NCBI GenBank assembly: GCA_934148845.1 | Contig: CAKPDH010000002.1 | Location: 279,777 to 343,776, forward strand | Direction: 5' to 3' | Origin: an uncultured Bacilli bacterium | Lineage (GTDB): Bacteria; Bacillota_I; Bacilli_A; RF39; UBA660 | Length of the DNA stretch: 64,000 nt | In this document: positions 1 through 7,642 of the stretch, piece after piece | Numbering within the stretch: the stretch's first letter is position 1 | Layout of the letters: each line of letters opens with the position of its first letter | Made by a program: the position numbers and the translations under genes | Notes under the pieces: model-generated | Database searches by the model: none | Told to the model about the DNA's origin: nothing | The model's input: only the letters and a program-made list of their open reading frames with translations

Positions 1-82
1 GTAATACGTGAGTTATTTTTCCTTCTTTACCTTTATCCTTACCAGAAATGACTCTTACTTTATCTCCAGTTTTAAAGTTCAT
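1..82 (-). CDS. rplX: 50S ribosomal protein L24 (partial, cut by window edge)
   Basis: The first 27 codons of L24, a large-subunit assembly-initiator protein that binds 23S rRNA. The visible N-terminus reads MNFKTGDKVRVISGKDKGK, the KOW motif start typical of L24. A GGAGG ribosome binding site precedes the ATG at 82. It lies directly after rplN, as in other S10/spc clusters, and continues beyond the left edge. Confidence 0.9.
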   Translation of the reverse strand, partial: MNFKTGDKVRVISGKDKGKEGKITHVL

Positions 83-100
83 CTTTCTGCCTCCAAACTT

Positions 101-469
101 TTATAACACTTCTTTAGCAAGTGATATAATTTTATTAAATCCTAAATCACGTAATTCACGTGCTACTGGTCCAAATACACGAGTTCCAACTGGACTCTTA
201 TCATCTTTGATAATAACTGCTGCGTTGTCATCAAATTTGATGTATGATCCATCAGTTCTTCTTAGACCAAATTTACTTCTAACAACTACTGCTTTAACAA
301 CTTTTCCTTTGCCAACAGTACCATTAGGTGTTGCTTTTTTTACAGTAGCAACAACTATATCTCCAATATTGCCAAATTTAACTTTTGAGCCACCAAGAAC
401 ACGAATTACAGATAATTCTTTTGCTCCTGAGTTGTCAGCTACTTTTAAACGGCTTTCTTGTTGAATCAT
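101..469 (-). CDS. rplN: 50S ribosomal protein L14
   Basis: 122 residues, exactly the usual L14 length. It starts MIQQESRLKVADNSGAKE and contains the conserved stretches VVRSKFGLRRTDGSYIKFDDNAAV and GTRVFGPVARELR. L14 sits at the subunit interface and contacts 16S rRNA in the 70S ribosome. It lies between rpsQ and rplX in the S10/spc gene order and is presumably cotranscribed from the S10 promoter near 5671-5699. Confidence 0.97.
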   Translation of the reverse strand: MIQQESRLKVADNSGAKELSVIRVLGGSKVKFGNIGDIVVATVKKATPNGTVGKGKVVKAVVVRSKFGLRRTDGSYIKFDDNAAVIIKDDKSPVGTRVFGPVARELRDLGFNKIISLAKEVL

Positions 470-494
470 ATGTTATCCTCCTTCACTCGTGCAA

Positions 495-755
495 TTATAA
501 TATAACTGCTTTTTCTATTATTTTTACTAAACGGAAATGTTTAGTTTTAGATAATGGTCTTGTTTCAGCTATAAGAACCTTATCTCCTTTTTTAGCTTCA
601 TTTTTCTCATCATGTACAGTGTATTTTTTTGAATATTTAACTCTTTTATGATATAATCTATCATTTTTGTAAGTTTCAACTAAAACTGTAATTGTCTTAT
701 CGTTTACATCGCTTACAACTGTTCCAACTAATTCATGAGTTCTTTTTTCTATCAT
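495..755 (-). CDS. rpsQ: 30S ribosomal protein S17
   Basis: 86 residues, usual length for S17, an early-binding small-subunit protein with an OB-like fold. Signature segments are KTITVLVETYKNDRLYHKRVKYSKKY and DKVLIAETRPLSKTKHFRLV. It lies 11 nt after rpmC in the same transcript. Confidence 0.97.
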   Translation of the reverse strand: MIEKRTHELVGTVVSDVNDKTITVLVETYKNDRLYHKRVKYSKKYTVHDEKNEAKKGDKVLIAETRPLSKTKHFRLVKIIEKAVIL

Positions 756-766
756 AATTCCTCCTA

Positions 767-961
767 TTATTTAGTTAGTTCTCTTTCACGTAAAATTGTT
801 TTCATACGTGCAACTAACTTTCTTAATTCATTAATTCTTGAAGGTTTCTCTAAAGACCCTGTTGCTTGTTGGAAACGTAAGTTAAATAATTCTTCTTTTG
901 TTTCGTCTATTTTTTTTAGTATTTCTTCGTTTGATAATTCTCTTATTTCTTTATTAGTCAT
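767..961 (-). CDS. rpmC: 50S ribosomal protein L29
   Basis: A 64-residue, all-helical L29 beginning MTNKEIRELSNEEILKK. L29 lies near the polypeptide exit tunnel and helps dock trigger factor and SRP. I chose the ATG at 961 because GGTGAT lies about 6 nt upstream; an in-frame GTG at 970 would overlap that site. The start overlaps the 3' end of rplP by 8 nt, which suggests translational coupling. Confidence 0.95.
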   Translation of the reverse strand: MTNKEIRELSNEEILKKIDETKEELFNLRFQQATGSLEKPSRINELRKLVARMKTILRERELTK

Positions 962-1382
962 TAGAATCACCGCTTTCTTTAGTTACGAATTTACATTTGA
1001 TTGGAAGTTTATGCATAGCAAGTCTTAATGCTTCACGTGCTATATCTTCACTAACTCCACCTATTTCAAACATAACTTTTCCTTTTTTTACAACTGCAAC
1101 CCATGCATCATGAGAACCTTTACCTTTACCTTGACGAGTTTCAAGTGGTTTTTTTGTTAATGATAAATGAGGAAAAATATTTATCCATACTTTACCTCCA
1201 CGTTTCATATAACGTGTCATAGCAACTCTGGCTGCTTCGATTTGTCTATCTGTAATCCAAGCGCCTTCCATTGCCATTAAACCATATTCACCAAAGTTTA
1301 CTTTAATATTTCCTTTTGCTTTCCCATCATAAGGAAGTCTGTGTACGCAACGATGCTTAGTTCTTTTTGGAATTACTGCCAT
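954..1382 (-). CDS. rplP: 50S ribosomal protein L16
   Basis: 142 residues; carries PKRTKHRCVHR, the GKAKGN segment and the RGGKVWINIFPHLSLTKKP region of L16, which lies near the peptidyl transferase centre and helps place A-site tRNA. A GGGAGG ribosome binding site lies inside the 3' end of rpsC; the two genes overlap by 26 nt, so coupled translation is likely. Confidence 0.97.
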   Translation of the reverse strand: MAVIPKRTKHRCVHRLPYDGKAKGNIKVNFGEYGLMAMEGAWITDRQIEAARVAMTRYMKRGGKVWINIFPHLSLTKKPLETRQGKGKGSHDAWVAVVKKGKVMFEIGGVSEDIAREALRLAMHKLPIKCKFVTKESGDSND

Positions 1383-2034
1383 CTTTTATACCTCCCTTAT
1401 TTTTAGCAGGAAGTATTTCACCTTTGCAAATCCATACTTTTACACCAATTTTTCCATAAGTAGTATTAGCTTCTTTCCAAGCATAATCTATATCAGATCT
1501 TAAAGTATGACGTGGAACACTACCTTCAGTATAACCTTCAGTACGAGCCATATCAGCACCACCTAAACGTCCAGATACTGAAGTTGTAATTCCTTTTGCT
1601 CCTGCTTTCATTGTATTTCTAATTGCTCTTTTTTGAGCTATTCTGAATGATACACGTCCTTCTATTTGACGTGCAATATTTTCTGCAACAAGTGCAGCAT
1701 CTAAATCTGGATTTTTAACTTCTTTTATAGAAATTTGAATATTTTCATCAACTAATTTTGATAACTCTTTTTTAATCTTTTCGATTTCATCTCCACCGTG
1801 ACCAATAACTACTCCAGGTTTAGCTGTATTTATAACAACATTAGTCTTTTTATTGTCTCTTTCAATAAGAATACTTGAAACTGATGCGTCCTTTAGTTTT
1901 TTCTCTAACATTTTACGAATCTTATCATCATTTTTAATATACTTAGCATTTAATTTGCCCTCAGCATACCAATTTGATTGCCAAGATTTGTTAACGCCTA
2001 TTCTAAGTCCTATTGGACTAACTTTTTGACCCAC
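1357..2034 (-). CDS. rpsC: 30S ribosomal protein S3
   Basis: 225 residues with the S3 N-terminus MGQKVSPIGLRIGVNKSWQS, a type II KH domain around residues 40-110 (GVVIGHGGDEIEKIKKEL), and the C-terminal domain with AKGITTSVSGRLGGADMAR. S3 lines the mRNA entry channel. Slightly longer than Bacillus S3 because of a short Ser/Lys/Asn tail. Confidence 0.97.
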   Translation of the reverse strand: MGQKVSPIGLRIGVNKSWQSNWYAEGKLNAKYIKNDDKIRKMLEKKLKDASVSSILIERDNKKTNVVINTAKPGVVIGHGGDEIEKIKKELSKLVDENIQISIKEVKNPDLDAALVAENIARQIEGRVSFRIAQKRAIRNTMKAGAKGITTSVSGRLGGADMARTEGYTEGSVPRHTLRSDIDYAWKEANTTYGKIGVKVWICKGEILPAKNKGGIKDGSNSKKN

Positions 2035-2052
2035 AAGTTTTCCTCCTTTACC

Positions 2053-2388
2053 TTAGTTTTTTTCACTTACAACGATTGTAATATGACTTGTTCTCTTCTT
2101 AATTGGATCTACATGTCCACGAGAACCAAAATTCATTCTTTTTAATGTTTGCCCTTCATCAACGTATGCTTTACTTACATATAATTTAGTCTTATCTAAA
2201 CCTAAGTTGTTTTCGGCATTCGCTACAGCTGATGTTAAGACTTTTAAAGTTAATCTAGCAGCTGAACTATTATAATTTGTACAAATTTTTTCAGCTTCAA
2301 TTACGCTTTTACCGCGAATTAAATCGACTACTAGACGAGCTTTACGTGGTGGGATTCTAAGTCCCTTTGCAATTGCTCTTGCTTCCAT
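2053..2388 (-). CDS. rplV: 50S ribosomal protein L22
   Basis: 111 residues with the L22 motif RIPPRKARLVVDLIRGK and the beta-hairpin end GRGHVDPIKKRTSHITIVV-like region (here GSRGHVDPIKKRTSHITIVV). L22's hairpin lines the exit tunnel and is a macrolide resistance hotspot; no obvious insertion is seen there. Confidence 0.97.
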   Translation of the reverse strand: MEARAIAKGLRIPPRKARLVVDLIRGKSVIEAEKICTNYNSSAARLTLKVLTSAVANAENNLGLDKTKLYVSKAYVDEGQTLKRMNFGSRGHVDPIKKRTSHITIVVSEKN

Positions 2389-2411
2389 AATCTTCTTCCT
2401 TCCTAGGTTTT

Positions 2412-2684
2412 TTATTTTTTACCTTTTTCATCACCGTGACCACCGAATTTACGAGTAGCAACGAATTCACCTAATTTATGACCAACCATATCTTCAGTTA
2501 CATAAACTGGAACAAACTCTTTACCATTATGAACAGCAAATGTGTTACCTATAAATTCAGGAAATATTGTTGAACGGCGTGACCAAGTTTTAATAACTTC
2601 TTTTTTTTCTGATTCGTTTACTTTTCTAACCTTTTTTAATAAGCTTTCATCAGCGAAAGGTCCTTTTTTTAAACTTCTAGCCAT
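2412..2684 (-). CDS. rpsS: 30S ribosomal protein S19
   Basis: 90 residues, usual length, starting MARSLKKGPFADESLLKKV and containing TWSRRSTIFPEFIGNTFAVHNGK and GEFVATRKFGGH. S19 sits in the 30S head with S13 and contacts the A-site finger. Second-last gene before rplV in the transcript. Confidence 0.98.
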   Translation of the reverse strand: MARSLKKGPFADESLLKKVRKVNESEKKEVIKTWSRRSTIFPEFIGNTFAVHNGKEFVPVYVTEDMVGHKLGEFVATRKFGGHGDEKGKK

Positions 2685-2700
2685 TATTTACCATCCTTTC

Positions 2701-3531
2701 CTATTTTTTACGGCGATGTACTATTAAGCCATCTGATTGTTTTTTACCTTTACGAGTCTTATAGCCAAGTGCAGGTTTACCCCAAGGTGTAAGAGGCCCT
2801 TTATGTCCAACTGGAGCCTTACCTTCACCACCACCATGTGGGTGATCATTAGGGTTCATAACTGATCCACGAACTGTAGGACGAATTCCCATATGTCTTT
2901 TACGACCAGCTTTTCCTAAATTTACTAATTCGTGATCTTCATTTCCTACTTCACCTATAACAGCACGACAAGTACTTAATACTTTACGAACTTCTCCACT
3001 AGCTAAACGAAGTAAAGCATATTTTCCTTCAAATCCAAGTATTTGAACACTTGAACCTGCAGAACGAGCCATTTGAGCTCCTTTACCAGATTTTAATTCA
3101 ACGCAGTGAACCAAAGTTCCTTCTGGTATATTTGCAAGTGGTAAGCAATTTCCAACTTTTATATCTGCATGTTCACCGCTTACAACTTTATCTCCTACTT
3201 TTATTCCTTTTGGAGCAATGATGTATGATTTTTCACCATCTACATATTTAATTAATGCAATGTTTGCTGATCTGTTTGGATCATATTCGATAGATGAAAC
3301 AGTTGCTACTACATCATCTTTTATTCTTTTAAAATCAATTATACGGTATTTTCTCTTAGCTCCTCCGCCTTGATGACGAACAGTTATTTTACCTTGATTA
3401 TTACGTCCACCGTTTTTCTTTAATGTTACAAGTAATGATTTCTCAGGTGCTACTTTAGTTAATCCACTATTATCTAAAGTAGTCATACCACGTCTACCAT
3501 TAGTTGTTGATTTATAACTTTTGATTGCCAT
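2701..3531 (-). CDS. rplB: 50S ribosomal protein L2
   Basis: 276 residues, standard length. Contains QGKITVRHQGGGAKRKYRIIDF and the C-terminal VRGSVMNPNDHPHGGGEGKAP loop, which holds the conserved histidine near the peptidyl transferase centre. L2 is needed for subunit association. The gene follows rplW by 18 nt. Confidence 0.98.
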   Translation of the reverse strand: MAIKSYKSTTNGRRGMTTLDNSGLTKVAPEKSLLVTLKKNGGRNNQGKITVRHQGGGAKRKYRIIDFKRIKDDVVATVSSIEYDPNRSANIALIKYVDGEKSYIIAPKGIKVGDKVVSGEHADIKVGNCLPLANIPEGTLVHCVELKSGKGAQMARSAGSSVQILGFEGKYALLRLASGEVRKVLSTCRAVIGEVGNEDHELVNLGKAGRKRHMGIRPTVRGSVMNPNDHPHGGGEGKAPVGHKGPLTPWGKPALGYKTRKGKKQSDGLIVHRRKK

Positions 3532-3549
3532 TGTATTTCCTCCCTTAGA

Positions 3550-3831
3550 TTAATTTAGTTCAATAGAACTTCCTTCTTTTAATTTAACTATTGCTTTTTT
3601 CTTTCTATTTGCAAGACCTGTATAACGTCCAACTCTCTTTGTTTTTGGTTTTACATTAATTGTATTTACGCTTTCAACTTTAACGTTGAATATTTTTTCA
3701 ACAGCTTGTTTTATTTGTGTTTTATTTGCTTTAGGATCAACACTAAAAGTTACGATGTTTCCATTTTCACTTAATGATGCTGATTTTTCAGTAATAATCG
3801 GAGCTTTTATTATATCTCTATAATTATTCAT
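3550..3831 (-). CDS. rplW: 50S ribosomal protein L23
   Basis: 93 residues with IIKAPIITEKSASL at the N-terminus and TINVKPKTKRVGRY in the rRNA-binding loop. L23 sits at the tunnel exit and is the docking site for trigger factor and SRP. The start codon shares one nucleotide with the rplD stop (position 3831), implying tight translational coupling. Confidence 0.97.
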   Translation of the reverse strand: MNNYRDIIKAPIITEKSASLSENGNIVTFSVDPKANKTQIKQAVEKIFNVKVESVNTINVKPKTKRVGRYTGLANRKKKAIVKLKEGSSIELN

Positions 3832-4454
3832 TATGCTAAAGCCTCCTCTATTTTCTTAATAGCTGCTTCTTCAACTATAACTAAATTAGCTGAAACTAAA
3901 TCTAACACATTTACTTCATTTGCTTCAAGTAATAAAACATTATTTAAATTACGTGTTGCAAGAATTAAATTATCAGTTAGTTCTGAAACAATTATTAATA
4001 CATTTCTTTCAACTTTAAAATTCTTTAAAATATTCTTCATATCTTTAGTTTTATTAGTTTCTAAACCAATTGAATCAACTACTACTAATTCACTATTAAT
4101 TAATTTATAAGATAGAGCTGATTTAAGTGCAAGTGCTCTTTCTTTTTTGTTTTGTTTTACTTCATAGTTTCTAACTTGTTGCCCGAAAGCCCAAGCACCA
4201 TGATACCAATGTGGAGCTCTTGTAGATCCTTGACGAGCACGTCCAGTTCCTTTTTGTTTCCATGGCTTTCTTCCTCCACCTGAAACATCAGAACGTCCTT
4301 TTACTCCTCTTGTTCCTTGACGAGCATTATTTTGAGCTAATTTAATTGCATCATATAATACAGCATCATTTGGTTCAATACTAAAAATTTCTTTATTTAA
4401 TGTAATATCTTTAACTTTTACACCATTTGTATTTAATACATCTATTTTACTCAT
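3831..4454 (-). CDS. rplD: 50S ribosomal protein L4
   Basis: 207 residues, typical length. The tunnel extension is recognisable from RQGTRGVKGRSDVSGGGRK and GTGRARQGSTRAPHWYHGAWAFG. L4 reaches the exit tunnel constriction and in some bacteria represses its own S10 operon. Stop overlaps the rplW start by one nucleotide. Confidence 0.97.
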   Translation of the reverse strand: MSKIDVLNTNGVKVKDITLNKEIFSIEPNDAVLYDAIKLAQNNARQGTRGVKGRSDVSGGGRKPWKQKGTGRARQGSTRAPHWYHGAWAFGQQVRNYEVKQNKKERALALKSALSYKLINSELVVVDSIGLETNKTKDMKNILKNFKVERNVLIIVSELTDNLILATRNLNNVLLLEANEVNVLDLVSANLVIVEEAAIKKIEEALA

Positions 4455-4468
4455 ATGTATCCTCCCTA

Positions 4469-5215
4469 CTAATTTTCTTCCTTAGTAGTTTCTGTTGCTT
4501 CTTTCGCAACTTCTTCAACCACTGGTGTTTCTTCTGTAACTGGAGCTTCAACTTCATAAGAAACTAAATTTTCAATTTCATTTACTTTTCCGTTTGCTTT
4601 AACTCCACTTTTAATTAACACTAAGCCTTTTTTTGGTCCAGGTATATTTCCACTTATTAATATTACATTATTTAAAGTATCTACAGCAACTATTTCTAAG
4701 TTTTGAATTGTTACTGTAAGCACACCCATATGTCCTGCTAGTTTTTTACCTTTAAAAACACGCATTGGTCTCATTGTTCCCATTGAACCTGGTCTTCTGT
4801 GATAATGTGAGCCATGTCCCATAGGTCCTCTTGATTGTCCATGTCTTTTAATGACACCTTGGAACCCTTTTCCTTTTGAAGTTCCAGTAACGTCAACTAC
4901 TTCCCCTGGTTCAAAAATATCAGCTGATATTTCTTGTCCTAAAGAATATGAATTGACATCTACACCTTTTATTTCTCTAAAGAAGCGCTTAGGTGTAGTT
5001 TTTGCTTTTGCAGCATGACCTGCTAAAGCCTTAGTCGCTAACTTTTCTCTTTGTTCACCAAATCCAAGTTGAATTGCATCATAACCATCGTTTTCTTTTG
5101 TTTTTATTTGAGTTACAACATTTTTCTCAACTTCAACAACAGTTACAGGAATTAACTTACCAGATTCAGTAAATACTTGAGTCATTCCAATTTTACGACC
5201 TAAGATTCCTTTCAT
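4469..5215 (-). CDS. rplC: 50S ribosomal protein L3 with acidic C-terminal tail
   Basis: 248 residues. Residues 1-210 are a normal L3 (MKGILGRKIGMTQVF, GQSRGPMGHGSHYHRRPGS, KGKKLAGHMG). The last roughly 35 residues are an extra tail rich in Glu, Thr and Val, ending TETTKEEN, which Bacillus L3 lacks. L3 binds near the 3' end of 23S rRNA and shapes the peptidyl transferase centre. The tail is probably disordered and solvent exposed (inference). Confidence 0.97.
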   Translation of the reverse strand: MKGILGRKIGMTQVFTESGKLIPVTVVEVEKNVVTQIKTKENDGYDAIQLGFGEQREKLATKALAGHAAKAKTTPKRFFREIKGVDVNSYSLGQEISADIFEPGEVVDVTGTSKGKGFQGVIKRHGQSRGPMGHGSHYHRRPGSMGTMRPMRVFKGKKLAGHMGVLTVTIQNLEIVAVDTLNNVILISGNIPGPKKGLVLIKSGVKANGKVNEIENLVSYEVEAPVTEETPVVEEVAKEATETTKEEN

Positions 5216-5226
5216 ATATATCCTCC

Positions 5227-5535
5227 TTATTTAATTATTTTGATATCAACACCACTTGGAATTTCTAAATGTGCTAAAGCATCAATAGTTTCCTTTTCAG
5301 GATTAATGATATCTATTAATCTCTTGTGTGTTCTTCTTTCAAATTGCTCACGTGAATCTTTATATTTATGAACAGCTCTTAAAATAGTAACTTTTTCAAC
5401 TTCTGTTGGTAGTGGTACTGGACCAACTACTAATCCACCATTTCTTTTTACTGTCTCAACAATTTTAGCGCAAGCTTTGTCTAAACTTTTGTGTTCAAAC
5501 GATTTTAATTTGATACGAATCTTTGTTTTTGACAT
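5227..5535 (-). CDS. rpsJ: 30S ribosomal protein S10
   Basis: 102 residues, the first gene of the S10 operon. Motifs: RIKLKSFEHKSLDKACAKIVET, GPVPLPTEVEKVTILRA and EQFERRTHKRLIDI. S10 (NusE) also serves transcription antitermination with NusB. A GGGAGG site precedes the ATG, and a strong promoter plus about 130 nt of leader lie upstream. Confidence 0.98.
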   Translation of the reverse strand: MSKTKIRIKLKSFEHKSLDKACAKIVETVKRNGGLVVGPVPLPTEVEKVTILRAVHKYKDSREQFERRTHKRLIDIINPEKETIDALAHLEIPSGVDIKIIK

Positions 5536-5669
5536 TTTGTATCCTCCCTTCGCCTATATCTTGTATAGACTTGCTCCGTGCAAAAACCCAATACAACATT
5601 TGTTTTGTTTTACAACTTAACCTGGCGTATCAGCAACCTCACACATCCTCGCATGTCACACACATACAA
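5536..5669 (-). promoter_or_regulatory. S10 operon 5' leader, candidate structured regulatory RNA
   Basis: About 130 nt between the S10 promoter and rpsJ. On the minus strand I see small stem candidates such as TTGC-ACGGA-GCAA (near 5570-5582) and a hairpin from CTATACAAGATATAG just before the ribosome binding site. The leader is markedly more GC-rich than other gaps here. L4-dependent autogenous control is known for some S10 leaders; I cannot match a named RNA family by eye. Confidence 0.35.
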
Positions 5670-5670
5670 G

Positions 5671-5699
5671 ATTATAACCGAAAAGCCTTTAAAAATCAA
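5671..5699 (-). promoter_or_regulatory. S10 operon promoter
   Basis: Minus-strand SigA-type promoter: -35 TTGATT (5694-5699), 17 nt spacer, -10 TATAAT (5671-5676). It drives the ribosomal protein operon leftwards. Confidence 0.8.
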
Positions 5700-5799
5700 T
5701 AGTTTTTTAGATTTTTTTTTTATTTTTATAAATTCAATTTATGGGAATAGTTTATACATTTTGACTTATAATATTTTTGTACACATATTTTTTATTTTT

Positions 5800-5826
5800 T
5801 TAGCACTTACTATTGACAAGTGCTAA
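5800..5826 (+). promoter_or_regulatory. CIRCE operator (HrcA) before hsp20
   Basis: Inverted repeat TTAGCACTT, 9 nt spacer, AAGTGCTAA, matching the CIRCE consensus TTAGCACTC-N9-GAGTGCTAA except for one complementary base change per arm. The -35 hexamer TTGACA (5813-5818) lies inside it and the -10 TATAAT (5835-5840) follows after a 16-nt spacer, so HrcA binding would block RNA polymerase. Confidence 0.9.
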
Positions 5827-5840
5827 AAAAGTGGTATAAT
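5813..5840 (+). promoter_or_regulatory. hsp20 promoter
   Basis: Consensus SigA promoter TTGACA (5813-5818), 16 nt, TATAAT (5835-5840), overlapping the CIRCE element. The same hexamers with the same 16-nt spacing drive clpB. Confidence 0.85.
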
Positions 5841-5869
5841 AATGTGTAGTAAAGAAAGGAAGCGATAAT

Positions 5870-6262
5870 ATGTTACCTAGTAGAATATTTTTTGATAATT
5901 TTCTTGATGACTTTGAAACTCCAAAAAAGTTTGATAAAATGATGAAATGTGATATTTACGAAGATGGTGACAATTATATCATCGAAGTAGATGTACCGGG
6001 AGTAAAAAAGGAAGATATCTCTATGGATATTTCTAACGGATATTTAAAAGTTGCTGTTGAGATGAAAGAAGAAAATAAAGAGAATAAAAAATACATTCAT
6101 CGTGAAAGACACAGCTACACAAAATGTGAAAGATCTTTCTATGTTGGGAATATTGATGAAGAAAGCATTAAAGCAAAATTTAATAATGGTATATTAAAAA
6201 TATCTGTTCCAATGAAAGAAATTGAACATAAAAATAAAAAGACTATTATGATAGAAGACTAA
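5870..6262 (+). CDS. Small heat shock protein, Hsp20 family
   Basis: 130 residues: a short N-terminal arm, an alpha-crystallin domain (about residues 25-118, with VDVPGVKKEDISMDISNGYLKVAV and the closing AKFNNGILKISVPM), and a short tail ending TIMIED with an I-x-I motif used for oligomer contacts. It is an ATP-independent holdase for unfolding proteins. AAGGAAG precedes the ATG. Monocistronic: own promoter with CIRCE and a terminator that overlaps the stop codon. Confidence 0.92.
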   Translation: MLPSRIFFDNFLDDFETPKKFDKMMKCDIYEDGDNYIIEVDVPGVKKEDISMDISNGYLKVAVEMKEENKENKKYIHRERHSYTKCERSFYVGNIDEESIKAKFNNGILKISVPMKEIEHKNKKTIMIED

Positions 6263-6275
6263 TAGTCTTTTTTTT
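6236..6275 (+). terminator. hsp20 rho-independent terminator
   Basis: Stem AAAAAGACTATTA / TAATAGTCTTTTT with an 11-nt loop, followed by a run of T. The 3' arm contains the hsp20 stop codon. Confidence 0.85.
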
Positions 6276-6307
6276 ATTTTAATTAATATATTTTAATAGG
6301 TGTTTTA

Positions 6308-6607
6308 ATGAAAATTGTACCAAACATTTCTGCTCAAGCATATACAATTTCTGCTTTTGCCATTGGACTTATTTTGTGTGATGACCTAACTCCAGCAGAG
6401 CAAAACTCTCTTGGAAATTGGTTTATGTTAGTTGGTCAAGCATTATGTACCAATTCTGCACAGCAACAAGTACTAAACAATAGAAATAAAACATCTAATG
6501 AAAGTAACAGACATATTATAAATGATGATAGCTTAGAAAAATATGCTAATAATATTAAAGACAATATAAATAATGTTTTTAATTATTACAAAAAAGACAC
6601 TTCATAG
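6308..6607 (+). CDS. Hypothetical protein, 99 residues
   Basis: I do not recognise a named family. The N-terminal half holds one hydrophobic segment (AYTISAFAIGLILCDDLTPAEQ then WFMLVGQALCTNSAQQQ), and the C-terminal half is polar and Asn-rich. The amino acid composition and the AGGTG site 7 nt before the ATG look like a genuine gene. It sits between hsp20 and the convergent rpsF-ssb-rpsR operon and ends in a shared terminator. A small membrane-associated protein is possible. Confidence 0.7.
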   Translation: MKIVPNISAQAYTISAFAIGLILCDDLTPAEQNSLGNWFMLVGQALCTNSAQQQVLNNRNKTSNESNRHIINDDSLEKYANNIKDNINNVFNYYKKDTS

Positions 6608-6620
6608 TTGAAGAGTCTTT
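6594..6620. terminator. Bidirectional terminator between the 6308 gene and rpsR
   Basis: Near-perfect stem AAAGAC-A-CTTCA / TTGAAG-A-GTCTTT with a 3-nt loop and T-rich or A-rich flanks on each side. It overlaps the ends of both convergent genes. Confidence 0.75.
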
Positions 6621-6837
6621 ATTTAACAAATGGTATAAGTGCCATATGTCTTGCATATTTAACTTGAGTAGCAATGTGTCTTTGATGTTTTGCACAAGCA
6701 CCTGTTATTCTTCTTGGTAAGATTTTACCTTTATCTTGACTTATATATTTTTTTATAACATCTACATTTTTGTAGTCAACATCTTTTCCAGCACACATTT
6801 GACAAACTTTTTTCTTTTTTCTAAAAAATTCAGCCAT
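6619..6837 (-). CDS. rpsR: 30S ribosomal protein S18, zinc-binding type
   Basis: 72 residues with DYKNVDVIKKYISQ and GKILPRRITGACAKHQRHI, the S18 core. C12, C15, C48 and H51 form a CxxC...CxxH set, the C+ zinc-ribbon type, unlike Bacillus subtilis S18 which lacks these cysteines. S18 pairs with S6 on the 30S platform. Last gene of rpsF-ssb-rpsR. Confidence 0.97.
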   Translation of the reverse strand: MAEFFRKKKKVCQMCAGKDVDYKNVDVIKKYISQDKGKILPRRITGACAKHQRHIATQVKYARHMALIPFVK

Positions 6838-6850
6838 ATATATCCTCCTA

Positions 6851-7318
6851 TTATTCTAGGAAATTATCATCTATAGACACACTCTCGCCAAATTCTGCAA
6901 ATGGATCATTCTCAACATTTACTGATTGGCTTGGTGCTGATGGAGTATTTTGATAGTCATATGGTGTTGGTTCAATTGAATTTGATGCTGCATCTCTTGC
7001 AGCTTTGCTTTCTACAAATTCAAAATTATCTAAAGCAACATCAACTGTATATCTTTTATTTCCATCTTTATCATCATAACTTCCAGTTTGTAATCTACCT
7101 TCAATAGCAATTAAATTGCCTTTATCAAAATATCTTGAAATAGTTTCAGCTTGTTTTCTCCAAGCTATTACATTAATAAAATCAGCATCTCTTCTACCGT
7201 CTGCATTAGTAAAATTTCTATTTACAGCAACACTAAATCTAGTATATGCAGTATTGGATGCTGTGTATCTCAATTCTGGTTTAGCAGTTAATCTACCTAC
7301 TAATACTACTTTATTCAT
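6851..7318 (-). CDS. ssb: Single-stranded DNA-binding protein
   Basis: 155 residues. OB fold at residues 1-105 (MNKVVLVGRLTAKPELRYT, ADFINVIAWRKQAETISRYFDKGNLIAIEGRL), then a flexible linker with Pro, Ser and Asn. It coats ssDNA in replication and repair and recruits partner proteins through its C-terminal tip. The tip here is SIDDNFLE instead of the usual acidic run ending Leu-Pro-Phe. Lies between rpsF and rpsR as in most Firmicutes. Confidence 0.96.
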   Translation of the reverse strand: MNKVVLVGRLTAKPELRYTASNTAYTRFSVAVNRNFTNADGRRDADFINVIAWRKQAETISRYFDKGNLIAIEGRLQTGSYDDKDGNKRYTVDVALDNFEFVESKAARDAASNSIEPTPYDYQNTPSAPSQSVNVENDPFAEFGESVSIDDNFLE

Positions 7319-7328
7319 GAGTCACCTC

Positions 7329-7631
7329 TTAGTCTTCCTTACTTATTATTAAGTGTCTAATAATATCATTACTAATTAAAGCTAAACGATCAAATTCTTT
7401 TACTGCTTCATCATTATTTGATTCAATATTAACTACAAAGTAATATCCACTTTTGTAAGTATTGTTTCCTACTTTAATTGTATAAGCTAAAGTTCTTTGT
7501 CCCCAAGCATCAACTGCTGTAACTTTAGCACCATTATTTTCTAAAACTTTTTGAAAATTAGAAGCTACCTTTTTGATTTCTTCTTCTGCTAAAGTAGGCT
7601 TTACAATAAACATAATTTCATAATTTCTCAT
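7329..7631 (-). CDS. rpsF: 30S ribosomal protein S6
   Basis: 100 residues; starts MRNYEIMFIVKPTLAEEEIKK and contains VDAWGQRTLAYTIKVGN and GYYFVVNIES. S6 heterodimerises with S18. First gene of the rpsF-ssb-rpsR operon, with an AGGAGGTG ribosome binding site, a promoter and a short structured leader upstream. Confidence 0.97.
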   Translation of the reverse strand: MRNYEIMFIVKPTLAEEEIKKVASNFQKVLENNGAKVTAVDAWGQRTLAYTIKVGNNTYKSGYYFVVNIESNNDEAVKEFDRLALISNDIIRHLIISKED

Positions 7632-7642
7632 TTTTACACCTC

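Noticed and set aside
48..464. Plus-strand 138-codon frame opposite rplN
   Set aside because: Fully antisense to a clear ribosomal protein gene; low complexity and no ribosome binding site.
5343..5358. CTCACGTGAATC in rpsJ resembling parS
   Set aside because: Only the central CACGTGAA matches; flanking positions differ at several sites and the arms are not palindromic.
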